Below, in pieces: positions 23,874 to 30,570 of a stretch of DNA of 32,718 nt (positions within the stretch are counted from its first letter, which is position 1; each line of letters opens with the position of its first letter). The position numbers and the translations under genes were made by a program. The stretch lies in the NCBI GenBank assembly GCA_937898715.1, contig CALEKA010000026.1:1-32718 (forward strand), in the 5' to 3' direction. Source of the stretch: an uncultured Prevotella sp. Lineage in GTDB: Bacteria; Bacteroidota; Bacteroidia; Bacteroidales; Bacteroidaceae. The notes below the pieces were generated by a model, which did no database searches, was not told the DNA's origin, and saw only the letters and a list, made by a program, of their open reading frames with translations.

Positions 23874-24116
23874 GAAGTAAGTGAAGTTGAGGAGTTTAGA
23901 ATTTGAAAAGTTTAGGAGTTAAGAATTTGAAAAGTTTAGAAGTTAAGCAGCCGCTTTCTGTAGCAAAGCAAACTTTATAACCTCATAACCTTAAAACTCC
24001 AAACCACTAAACTTCATAACCTTAAAACTCCCAACCACTAAACCTCATAACATTAAAACTCCCAACCACTAAACCTCAAAACTCCAACCTCATATTATAA
24101 ACTTAAAACTAAAACA
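23874..24116. repeat. Two abutting tandem arrays with opposite base bias
   Basis: From 23872 to 23948 the plus strand has no C and repeats GGAGTT(T/A)AGAATTTGAAAAG with a 24-bp period (23891, 23915, partial 23939). From 23969 to 24116 it has no G for 148 nt and repeats CATAACCTTAAAACTCCC plus AACCACTAAACCT with a 31-bp period (23984, 24015, 24046, partial later). The two halves are partly complementary (GGAGTTTAG against CTAAACCTC). The second half forms the leader of the 46-aa/CYTH unit. Confidence 0.85.
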
Positions 24117-24120
24117 GCCC

Positions 24121-24261
24121 ATGAAAGCAAAACGTTTACTCAAGAAAAAGGCCCGCGAGGCCATGGAAGAAAAGCAAGCACGCAACGTCGTGACGGGCAT
24201 CGTTATAACCTTGCTCTTGCTTGGTGCATTAGCCACAGCCGCTTATTGGCTCCTGGCATAA
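24121..24261 (+). CDS. Small single-pass membrane protein (46 aa)
   Basis: ATG at 24121 runs to TAA at 24261. The product has a basic/charged N-terminal half (MKAKRLLKKKAREAMEEKQA) and one hydrophobic helix at about 24-45 (VVTGIVITLLLLGALATAAY). By the positive-inside rule its N-terminus should be cytoplasmic. It starts right after a 148-nt G-free leader and ends 15 bp before the CYTH gene, so the two are probably co-transcribed. No family is recognised. Reasons to believe it: clear start and stop, protein-like composition, tight spacing and the leader it shares with other genes. It is too short for similarity to be judged by eye. Confidence 0.7.
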   Translation: MKAKRLLKKKAREAMEEKQARNVVTGIVITLLLLGALATAAYWLLA

Positions 24262-24276
24262 AAAAGAGAAGAAGGA

Positions 24277-24765
24277 ATGCCTCTCGAAATAGAACGTAAA
24301 TTCTTGGTCACAGGCGACTATAAGTTGCTCTCTACCTCGCACAGCCGCATTATGCAAGGCTATATCTGCAGCGGGCGCGGACGTACCGTACGTGTGCGCC
24401 TTCGCGACGAAAAAGGCTATCTCACCATCAAGGGACCCTCGCTCAACGGAGGCCTCTCGCGCTATGAGTTTGAAAAAGAAATCACACGCGACGAGGCTCT
24501 CTCGCTCATGCGCCTTTGCGAACCCGGCATTATCGACAAGATACGTTGGCTCGTGCCACAAGGCAATCATACGTATGAAGTAGACGAGTTCTTTGGCGAC
24601 AATGCTGGCCTCGTCGTAGCCGAAGTGGAACTCGGCAGCGAGGACGAAAATTATGAGCGAGCCCCCTTCCTCGGTACAGAAGTGACCGGCGATAGAAAAT
24701 ACTACAACTCCTCACTCCGCACCTATCCCTACAAGGATTGGAAACCCGAGGAGAAGCAGCCTTAA
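24277..24765 (+). CDS. CYTH-domain protein (triphosphate tunnel metalloenzyme)
   Basis: The 162-residue protein opens with the CYTH signature EIERKFLV (4-11), whose Glu residues bind metal. It continues through alternating charged beta strands expected of the eight-stranded tunnel: RTVRVRLRDEKGYLTIKGP, YEFEKEI, KIRWLVPQGNHTYEVDEFFGDNAGLVVAEVEL and the later EVTGD. Family members hydrolyse tripolyphosphate or nucleoside triphosphates, or act as class IV adenylate cyclases; the short bacterial form (about 155 residues) is most often a tripolyphosphatase. That activity is inferred from the family. It is 15 bp downstream of a 46-residue membrane protein gene, which may be a partner or just a co-expressed gene. 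Confidence 0.9.
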   Translation: MPLEIERKFLVTGDYKLLSTSHSRIMQGYICSGRGRTVRVRLRDEKGYLTIKGPSLNGGLSRYEFEKEITRDEALSLMRLCEPGIIDKIRWLVPQGNHTYEVDEFFGDNAGLVVAEVELGSEDENYERAPFLGTEVTGDRKYYNSSLRTYPYKDWKPEEKQP

Positions 24766-24816
24766 GAAAGGCTAATATAGCTGGCTCGAATAGCTAATAA
24801 AGCAGATTCCACTTAG

Positions 24817-24915
24817 TTCTGTGGGCGACGCGTCCCGCGTCGGCATAAGAGAGAATGCACACACCTCCCATCCATTCCCTTAATAGTGCCGACACGTGAA
24901 GTGCCGCCCACAGAC
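24817..24915. repeat. REP-like inverted pair with degenerate right arm
   Basis: The left arm 24817-24846 is identical in sequence to 1220-1249. The right arm 24886-24915 is an eroded inverted copy (GTGCCGACACGTGAAGTGCC then GCCCACAG). The spacer is 39 bp, against 34 bp in the intact pair at 1220-1313. It lies between the CYTH gene and the G-free leader of the SLC13 gene and could serve as a terminator. Confidence 0.85.
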
Positions 24916-25068
24916 CATTTACTAACTTTATAACCTTATAACCTCAAACCTCAAAAATTTCTCATAACCTTATAACCTCAAAACTTAAAACTTCCTCATA
25001 ACCTTATAACCTCAAAACTTAAAACTCCCTCATAACCTTATAACCTCAAAACTTAAAACTTCCTCTCT
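24914..25068 (+). repeat. 34-bp tandem repeat, G-free leader of the SLC13 gene
   Basis: CTCATAACCTTATAACCTCA followed by AAACTTAAAACTTC repeats at 24961, 24995 and 25029, exactly 34 bp apart, with a partial unit before. The plus strand has no G from 24914 to the third base of the ATG (157 nt). The array runs right up to the start codon. It is related to the arrays at 23969-24116 and 32524-32577. Confidence 0.9.
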
Positions 25069-26901
25069 ATGACAGCGACACTTATCATCTTAGCGCTCTC
25101 TGCCATACTGTTTGTAAGTGGCAAATTACGTTCCGATCTCGTAGCCGTATGTTCGGCATTAGCCCTCGTGCTTAGTGGTGTGCTCACTCCCGAAGAAGCC
25201 CTTACAGGATTTTCCAATCCTATTGTCATCATGATGGTGGGCCTATTTATCGTGGGCGGAGGCATATTCAGTACAGGGCTTGCTAAGCGCATAGGTACTG
25301 GTATCCTTGGCCTGGCGGGGACAAACGAGACGCGCCTATTCATTCTGCTCATGCTCACTACCGCAGTGGTGGGTGCCTTCGTGAGCAATACGGGCACCGT
25401 GGCATTGATGCTACCTATCGTAGTAAGCATGGCACGTGGCGCTGGGCTCTCTCCCTCACGTTTTCTCATGCCGTTAGCATTTGCTGGAAGCATGGGCGGC
25501 ATGCTCACACTCATCGGTACTCCACCCAATCTCATCGTGCGTGATGCTTTGGCCAGTGCCGGCTACGAGCCGTTAGGTTTTTTCTCATTTACTCCCATAG
25601 GCATCGTATGCATCGTAGTAGGCACGGCATTGCTCATCCCCCTCTCGCGGCGTTTCCTCAAAGGGCGTTCCGCCTCTGCTTCCTCAAAGAGTGGCAAGTC
25701 ACTACAGCAGTTGGTGGAGGAATATAAGCTTGCCGAAGGCCTCCACTGCTTGCAAATCTCTGAATCCTCCGCTATGGTAGGTCATACGCTCAAGCAGCTC
25801 GATGTGCGGCGCAACTACGGAGTAACTGTAATCGAAGTGCGCCGTTCCTCTCTTCAAGGAGGAGCCTTGCGCAAGCTCGAACAGTTTGCCATCGGCAATC
25901 ATCCGCTCTCTGCGGGCGACGTGCTCTATGCTACAGGCTCAGCAGAGCAAATAAAGTCTTTTGCCAACGAGCAGCAACTCAACGAACTGGAGGACTCTCC
26001 AGCCGATGGCGGACCGCTTAACTTCTACGACGTAGGGATGGCAGAAATTTTGGTAATGCCCGCTTCATCGCTCGTAGGGCAGACAGTAGAGCAGACAGGC
26101 TTTCGCTCCACTTATCGCCTTAACGTACTTGGCATTCGTCGCCACAACGATTATTTGCTCGACGATATCAAGGATCAACGCATCCATGCCTCCGACATCA
26201 TCTTGGTGCAGGGACGTTGGAAGAACATAGCTAAACTCAATCATCGGGACGGACAAGAATGGGTGGTTGTAGGGCAGCCTCTCGAGCAGGCTGCTAAGGC
26301 GACGCATGATTATAAAGCTCCTATTGCCGCGCTCATTATGGTACTGATGGTGCTCTTGATGGCCTTCGACTTCATTCCCATCGCACCCGTGACAGCCGTC
26401 ATGCTTGCAGCTGTAGCCATGATCTTCACAGGTTGCTTGCGCAGTGTTGAGGCGGCTTATAAGACTATTAATTGGGAGAGTATCATTCTCTTCGGTGCGA
26501 TGCTTCCAATGTCGACAGCCCTTGAAAAGACGGGAGCGTCGCAGCTGATTTCTCAGTCGCTCGTCCACGCCATCGGCGGTCATGGAGGCATGCTTCTCAT
26601 TGCCTGCATCTACGTGGCCACATCGCTTATGACCTTTTTCATCTCTAATACGGTAACCGCCGTGCTCATGGCGCCTATTGCTCTGCAAGCCGCGCAAGCT
26701 GAGGGGCTGAATGCCGTACCCGTATTGATGGCTGTTACGGTAGCTGCCAGCATGTGCTTCGCTTCGCCTTTCTCCACTCCACCTAACGCTCTTGTCATGT
26801 CCGCCGGAGGCTATCAACCTATCGACTACGTTAAGGTAGGCCTCCCTCTGCAGGTAGCCATCGGCGTCGTAATGGTTGTAGGTCTCGGCCTGCTGACTTA
26901 A
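25069..26901 (+). CDS. SLC13/DASS-type anion transporter with two RCK_C (TrkA-C) domains
   Basis: This 610-residue membrane protein has two transporter halves separated by a soluble insert. Each half carries an S-N-T motif, as in Na+/dicarboxylate/sulfate symporters: FVSNTGT (106-108) and FISNTVT (526-528). Each also has a TPPN loop, GTPPN (150-154) and FSTPPNA near 575. Residues about 215-300 and 320-400 match two RCK_C/TrkA-C ligand-binding domains (for example MVGHTLKQLDVRRNYGVTVIEVRR and SLVGQTVEQTGFRSTYRLNVLGIRR). This architecture is known for SLC13-like permeases annotated for sulfate, dicarboxylates or similar anions. The substrate cannot be read from the sequence. The gene stands alone, preceded by a 157-nt G-free tandem-repeat leader. 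Confidence 0.92.
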   Translation: MTATLIILALSAILFVSGKLRSDLVAVCSALALVLSGVLTPEEALTGFSNPIVIMMVGLFIVGGGIFSTGLAKRIGTGILGLAGTNETRLFILLMLTTAVVGAFVSNTGTVALMLPIVVSMARGAGLSPSRFLMPLAFAGSMGGMLTLIGTPPNLIVRDALASAGYEPLGFFSFTPIGIVCIVVGTALLIPLSRRFLKGRSASASSKSGKSLQQLVEEYKLAEGLHCLQISESSAMVGHTLKQLDVRRNYGVTVIEVRRSSLQGGALRKLEQFAIGNHPLSAGDVLYATGSAEQIKSFANEQQLNELEDSPADGGPLNFYDVGMAEILVMPASSLVGQTVEQTGFRSTYRLNVLGIRRHNDYLLDDIKDQRIHASDIILVQGRWKNIAKLNHRDGQEWVVVGQPLEQAAKATHDYKAPIAALIMVLMVLLMAFDFIPIAPVTAVMLAAVAMIFTGCLRSVEAAYKTINWESIILFGAMLPMSTALEKTGASQLISQSLVHAIGGHGGMLLIACIYVATSLMTFFISNTVTAVLMAPIALQAAQAEGLNAVPVLMAVTVAASMCFASPFSTPPNALVMSAGGYQPIDYVKVGLPLQVAIGVVMVVGLGLLT

Positions 26902-27001
26902 TCTTACAGAGTATGTTGCCACGCTACATCATACGGAGACTAAATAATCTCTTCCTGTGGTTAAATATTGTAATAATATAGGTGCATGTTGTATTAATGT
27001 C

Positions 27002-27009
27002 TACTTTTG
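27002..27009 (+). promoter_or_regulatory. Candidate -7 box (TACTTTTG)
   Basis: TACTTTTG matches TAnnTTTG about 90 bp upstream of the lipoprotein start at 27100. No TTTG is found at the -33 spacing. The rest of the 198-bp gap is AT-rich with nothing else recognised. Confidence 0.4.
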
Positions 27010-27099
27010 CTTGTCATAGGTTCTAATAATTCTGAATAAACGTTTTAGGAAATAGAAATCTGTGCACAACAATTATTATAAACAATATACTTTAGCTTT

Positions 27100-27726
27100 A
27101 TGAAAAAGACCAACCTTTTCAAACTGCTCATGGCTATGGCTGTGGTGCTGACTCTGGGTGTATTTGCTTCATGCGGCGATGACGACCCTGATCCTACTCC
27201 AACACCTCCTGCGAAAGCTACCTCATGTACCCTCTACTACGTAGAAGCTTTTTCCAATGTCGATTTCAACTATGTGGACATGAAGCGCGCTTTCTATGCT
27301 GATGGCGATGCTGAAACCTACACCTCTATTACAAGAGATGGTTGCTCAGGCTTGGAAGGCCTAAGTAGCGAAGTAAAAACTATTATCCAGACTGCCATCA
27401 ATACTGATAAGCCACAGATTGCCAATGATTGTAGCATCAACGTTATTCCTGTCACGGTGAACATCTTCCCCAAGGTGTTCAACGTGAAGTATCAGTTCTC
27501 TGTAAAATCTGGTTATGTACCTGAAACAAAACAGAATTTTGGTATCTACACGGGCTACTTAGCTGTGACCAATACGGGAGCATTTACTACAATGAAAGGT
27601 TCTAGCAAATATGCTCAAGGCATACAAGTAGGTAAGGAAGCAAACTATCTGACAATGATTGCACCCACTTGTTCAAATACCATCACGGTGAAGAAGGATA
27701 ATGGTGCGATTACTGTAGAAAACTAA
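27100..27726 (+). CDS. Putative surface lipoprotein of unknown function
   Basis: The 208-residue protein starts with a lipoprotein signal, MKKTNLFKLLMAMAVVLTL, and lipobox FASC. The Cys is followed by G-D-D-D-P-D-P-T-P-T-P-P. An acidic run just after the lipidated Cys is the surface-export signal of Bacteroidetes lipoproteins, and the Pro/Thr stretch looks like a spacer, so display on the cell surface is likely. The rest is soluble, with no motif I recognise; it includes YYVEAFSNVDFNYVDMKRAFYADGD and a beta-rich C-terminal half. It is preceded by a TAnnTTTG box and followed by a strong terminator, so it is a single-gene unit. Its codon use is slightly more AT-rich than in the dcw genes. Confidence 0.8.
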   Translation: MKKTNLFKLLMAMAVVLTLGVFASCGDDDPDPTPTPPAKATSCTLYYVEAFSNVDFNYVDMKRAFYADGDAETYTSITRDGCSGLEGLSSEVKTIIQTAINTDKPQIANDCSINVIPVTVNIFPKVFNVKYQFSVKSGYVPETKQNFGIYTGYLAVTNTGAFTTMKGSSKYAQGIQVGKEANYLTMIAPTCSNTITVKKDNGAITVEN

Positions 27727-27779
27727 GCGCAGAAGAGCGGTGCTATCCCGCTTGCTCCGTGTAATCGTGTAATAAAGAA

Positions 27780-27821
27780 GGGTGGTCCTATTAATTTCAA
27801 AACGAATTAATAGGACCACCC
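27780..27821. terminator. Bidirectional terminator between convergent genes
   Basis: A perfect 17-bp stem (27780-27796 with 27805-27821, GGGTGGTCCTATTAATT) and an 8-nt loop lie between the lipoprotein gene (plus) and the secreted-paralogue pair (minus). The T-run is weak, but stem length and position fit a shared terminator. Confidence 0.85.
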
Positions 27822-27919
27822 TAAGTTTATACAGCCTAACGATGTAGACTATAGTGTCCATACTCCTGCCGAAGTACAGTCCTTTCCTCAGTTTTATACT
27901 ACGGAAAGCGTATAGATTT

Positions 27920-28468
27920 CTATTGGAAATAGCTGAGTCGGCGCACTTGTACGTACTCCACGCGTTCGCCGTCGGGAGTGATTTCTACCACGTTAGCACG
28001 TGTCCAATTGCCATGAGAGTCAGTCTTAATAAAGCTGGTATACTCTATGCTGCTTTGAGTGCCGTTCTTATAGGTTGTGATTGTGGAGATGATGCGTCCT
28101 TGTGCATCGTATTTGTATGTGGTGGAAGATTTGTCTGAATAATAAGATTTGATCTGTGTGAGTTTGTTGGAAGTGTTGTAAATGTATTTGTCGAGTCCGT
28201 TGTCTTGATCGCCGATGCTAATGATGCGTCCTTGTGCATCACGTTTGTGGTGACCGAAATTCCAGTTGAGAGGGTGATTTCTCACATTGATAAGTCTTCC
28301 GGCGCGATCGAACTCGAGGTTGTCATCGTTTTGAAGTCCTTCTTCGTCGTAGAACTCGCACATTTTTACTTTCCCTTTGAGAGCGTATATGCTGAAGCGG
28401 TCGGTGTGCTGAGCGCATGCTGCGAGTGAGAGGCAGAATACGATGAGGAGTGAGAGAAGTTTGTTCAT
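27920..28468 (-). CDS. Secreted/lipidated protein with YD-like repeats, paralogue 1
   Basis: The 182-residue protein has a signal ending in a lipobox-like LAAC (MNKLLSLLIVFCLSLAAC), so it is probably a lipoprotein. The mature part has short repeats of the type Y-(x)-D-A-Q-G-R-I-I-S (HHKRDAQGRIISIGD, YKYDAQGRIISTIT), resembling YD/RHS-like strands in which each repeat adds beta strands. It shares with its upstream neighbour the order LKGKVK...Y, a YD-like centre, DSHGNWT, and an ending in R-R-(L/I)-(S/T)-Y-F, so they are tandem paralogues. They are only 6 bp apart and clearly co-transcribed. It is much shorter than RHS toxins and has no toxin domain. Function unknown. Confidence 0.8.
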   Translation of the reverse strand: MNKLLSLLIVFCLSLAACAQHTDRFSIYALKGKVKMCEFYDEEGLQNDDNLEFDRAGRLINVRNHPLNWNFGHHKRDAQGRIISIGDQDNGLDKYIYNTSNKLTQIKSYYSDKSSTTYKYDAQGRIISTITTYKNGTQSSIEYTSFIKTDSHGNWTRANVVEITPDGERVEYVQVRRLSYFQ

Positions 28469-28474
28469 AATATG

Positions 28475-29092
28475 CTATTTTTTCTTGTTTGCGGGTGTGG
28501 AGGTGAAGTAGGTGATGCGTCGCGTTTGTATGACGGAGGGTGAACCATCGCTGCGTGTACATTTTCGCTTAGTCCAGTTGCCTTGGCTATCTCGAGCAAG
28601 AATGGTGTAGGTCTCAGTGCCTCGCATGGTTAGGTCGCATGTGGTTTCTTCTGTGTGATAACCGTACTTAGTGATTTCGCCTGCAGTGTTGTGGTAATAT
28701 GTATATTTTTTGTCGGTCTTGGTGCGATTGTCTTGCGAACCGCTTGTGACGATGAGTGTGCTGCCATCGTATGAGAAGTGGTAGCGATGCCAGACTCTTA
28801 TGTCGTCGTAGTAGAGCATGGTGAGTCGGCCTTGCTCGTCGCGTTCGTGTTCGCAGAAATTGTCATGACCGGGGATGATGGAGTAAGTGTCGTCGAGCTG
28901 ATTGTCGCAGTAAGTCCATTCGCCTTTTGCATTGAATGTACACGTGTTCTGAAGTTGCCCTTCACAATAGAGCTTAACGCTCTTAACCTTTCCTTTTAAG
29001 TGGAATAGGGTGGAGCGATCGTTTACTTGGCTAAAGGTGGGAATAGCCACGAGCGCAAGTAGTAGTAGGATTTGTCTGAGGAATGTTTTCAT
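28475..29092 (-). CDS. Secreted protein with YD-like repeats, paralogue 2
   Basis: The start at 29092 (205 residues) is chosen because it gives a clean signal peptide, MKTFLRQILLLLALVAIPTF, with no lipobox Cys; an in-frame start 48 bp upstream would add a charged extension. The mature protein begins with VNDRSTLFHLKGKVKSVKLYCEG. It contains weaker YD-like elements (FNAKGEWTYCDNQ, HERDEQGRLTMLYYDD, DSQGNWTKRKC) and ends TRRITYF followed by a short polar tail. Paralogue 1 follows after 6 bp. Because one member looks lipidated and the other soluble, they may act together in different places; that is inference. A -7 box lies about 30 bp upstream of the start. Confidence 0.8.
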   Translation of the reverse strand: MKTFLRQILLLLALVAIPTFSQVNDRSTLFHLKGKVKSVKLYCEGQLQNTCTFNAKGEWTYCDNQLDDTYSIIPGHDNFCEHERDEQGRLTMLYYDDIRVWHRYHFSYDGSTLIVTSGSQDNRTKTDKKYTYYHNTAGEITKYGYHTEETTCDLTMRGTETYTILARDSQGNWTKRKCTRSDGSPSVIQTRRITYFTSTPANKKK

Positions 29093-29122
29093 AATGATAT
29101 AGTTTAAACGTTTCTTTATTTG

Positions 29123-29130
29123 CAAATTTA
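29123..29130 (-). promoter_or_regulatory. Candidate -7 box of the YD-paralogue pair (TAAATTTG)
   Basis: TAAATTTG is a perfect TAnnTTTG match on the minus strand, about 30 bp upstream of the chosen start. A -33 TTTG at standard spacing is not seen. Confidence 0.45.
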
Positions 29131-29229
29131 GTGTTTGCAAGGTAATTGGTTTTCATTAGAAATAATGATTTTTAAATGTTGGACATCTCGGGAATATTCA
29201 GATTGGTAAGTTGTTCGTTTACTGCACAA

Positions 29230-29276
29230 AAAAAGATGGTACGATAGATGTTTAGAATCTATCGTACCATCTTTTT
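29230..29276 (-). terminator. tdh terminator
   Basis: A perfect 20-bp stem (29230-29249 with 29257-29276) with a 7-nt loop ends in five T on the minus strand, 27 bp past the tdh stop. It is A/T-flanked on both sides and could also stop readthrough from the other direction. Confidence 0.9.
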
Positions 29277-29302
29277 CATTTTTGTGAAGGATGGGCTGAG
29301 CT

Positions 29303-30256
29303 TTACTTCAGTTTTTCTTCAAGTTTCTTGAGCATATCTACGGTCATGGCATCAAGGTCGTATTCAGGCTTCCAATCCCATTCTTGGCGAGCGCAGATGT
29401 CGTCGAGGCTGTTGGGCCATGAGTCGGCGTTGGCTTGCTTGAGGGGGTCTACTTGGTATTCCATCTCAAAGTTGGGCTTGTACTTGCGGATAGCTGCGAA
29501 CACTCCTTCGGGATCGAAGCTCATGGCTGCGATGTTGAATGCGTTGCGGTGGATGAGGCGAGTGGGGTCGGCTTCCATCAGTTCTACGGCAGCGCGCAGG
29601 GCGTCGGGCATATACATCATGTCCATGTAGGTGCCTTTGGCGATGGGGCAGATAAACTTTTCACCGCGTACGGCAGAGTAGTAGATGTCGCAAGCGTAGT
29701 CGGTGGTGCCACCGCCGGGCAGTGTTACGTATGAGATCAAGCCGGGGAAGCGTACGGCACGGGTGTCGACGCCGTACTTGCGGAAGTAGTAGTCAGAGAG
29801 CAGCTCGGTGGTAACCTTCGACACACCGTAGATGGTGCGCGGACGCTGTATGGTATCCTGTGGTACGTGGTCGGCGGGAGTCTCGGGTCCGAAAGAGCCG
29901 ATAGAGCTGGGGGTGAACACCGAACAATGGTGCTGGCGAGCCACTTCGAGCACGTTCCAAAGTCCGTCGATACCAATCTTCCAAGCCAACTGGGGCTTAC
30001 CTTCGGCTACTACGCTGAGCAGAGCAGCGAGGTTGTAGATAGCGTCGATGTTGTGCTTCTTTACCACGTCGGCAATCATTTCGCCGTTGGTCACATCGCA
30101 AATCTCTGCGGGACCGCTCTCGGCGAGTTCGCCCTTGGGGGCAGCGCTGGGGATGTAGCCGCACACTACGTGGTCGTTGCCGTAAATGCCACGCAACTTC
30201 ATGGTGAGTTCAGAGCCGATTTGGCCTGTTGCACCAATCACTAAGATATTCTTCAT
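29303..30256 (-). CDS. tdh: L-threonine 3-dehydrogenase, short-chain (epimerase-like) type
   Basis: This enzyme oxidises L-threonine to 2-amino-3-oxobutyrate with NAD+. The 317-residue protein is of the extended SDR type, not the zinc alcohol-dehydrogenase type of E. coli. Seen are the Rossmann motif GATGQIG (Gly8, Gly11, Gly14), YNLAALLS, the catalytic serine region TPSSIGSFGP (117-118), and Y143-G-V-S-K147, the SDR YxxxK. FPGLISYVTLPGGGTTDYACDIYYSAV is characteristic of SDR threonine dehydrogenases. Divergent from it, 314 bp away, is kbl, whose product cleaves the intermediate with CoA, so the specific call is well supported by context. A perfect terminator follows. A poorer box (CACCTTTG, 30293-30300) may be its -7 element. 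Confidence 0.94.
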   Translation of the reverse strand: MKNILVIGATGQIGSELTMKLRGIYGNDHVVCGYIPSAAPKGELAESGPAEICDVTNGEMIADVVKKHNIDAIYNLAALLSVVAEGKPQLAWKIGIDGLWNVLEVARQHHCSVFTPSSIGSFGPETPADHVPQDTIQRPRTIYGVSKVTTELLSDYYFRKYGVDTRAVRFPGLISYVTLPGGGTTDYACDIYYSAVRGEKFICPIAKGTYMDMMYMPDALRAAVELMEADPTRLIHRNAFNIAAMSFDPEGVFAAIRKYKPNFEMEYQVDPLKQANADSWPNSLDDICARQEWDWKPEYDLDAMTVDMLKKLEEKLK

Positions 30257-30337
30257 TTGTAGAGGTATGTTGTTAGAATATGTTCTTTAGTGCAAAGGTG
30301 CAATCTTTTTTTTATATTTATGTCACGAGCAGTGTTT

Positions 30338-30487
30338 TTTTTTCAATAAAAACGGCTGCGCCTCAGTCATTCAAACAAGTTTGATGGCGTTCGGCTTGCA
30401 CGTTTTTTCAATAAAATAAGTAGCGTCTCAGCATAATATTCGAACAAACTTGATATTCTGCTTTCGACTTGTACTATTTTTCAAAAA
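30338..30487. repeat. Imperfect ~65-73-bp direct repeats in the tdh-kbl divergent region
   Basis: TTTTTCAATAAAA starts near 30340 and again at 30405, and a third partial (TTTTTCAAAAAAA) begins near 30477. Between them each copy has GCG.CTCAG, AACAA(G/A)(T/C)TTGAT and a TCG.CTTG.AC block. The first copy contains CAAACAAGTTTG, a small palindrome. The direct repeats lie between the two starts, where an operator or enhancer-like site would be placed. Confidence 0.7.
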
Positions 30488-30494
30488 AAATCTG

Positions 30495-30527
30495 TTACTT
30501 TGCGGTGGCTATGCGACAGAGCATAGC
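30495..30527 (+). promoter_or_regulatory. Candidate kbl -7 box and leader hairpin
   Basis: TTACTTTG (30495-30502) differs from TAnnTTTG at one base. It is followed by a hairpin GCTATGC-GACAGA-GCATAGC (30508-30527) that would sit near the 5' end of the kbl transcript, about 45 nt before the ATG. A 5' hairpin could stabilise the mRNA; no known riboswitch is recognised. Confidence 0.45.
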
Positions 30528-30570
30528 ATAATGACGAGCTATAAAAACCTTTTTATAAATCATATATCAA

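Noticed and set aside
24961..25062. Possible CRISPR array (regular 34-bp repeats; also those at 1, 3561, 18028 and 23984)
   Set aside because: The units are contiguous with no unique spacers, and no cas genes are present.
26902..27099. tRNA or small RNA in the gap before the surface lipoprotein
   Set aside because: No cloverleaf-like arms, CCA-type end or strong hairpin with T-run could be found by eye.
28045..28242. Reading the YD-like paralogue region as a truncated RHS toxin
   Set aside because: Both genes have their own signal peptide, start and stop and conserved ends, so they are complete small proteins rather than fragments.
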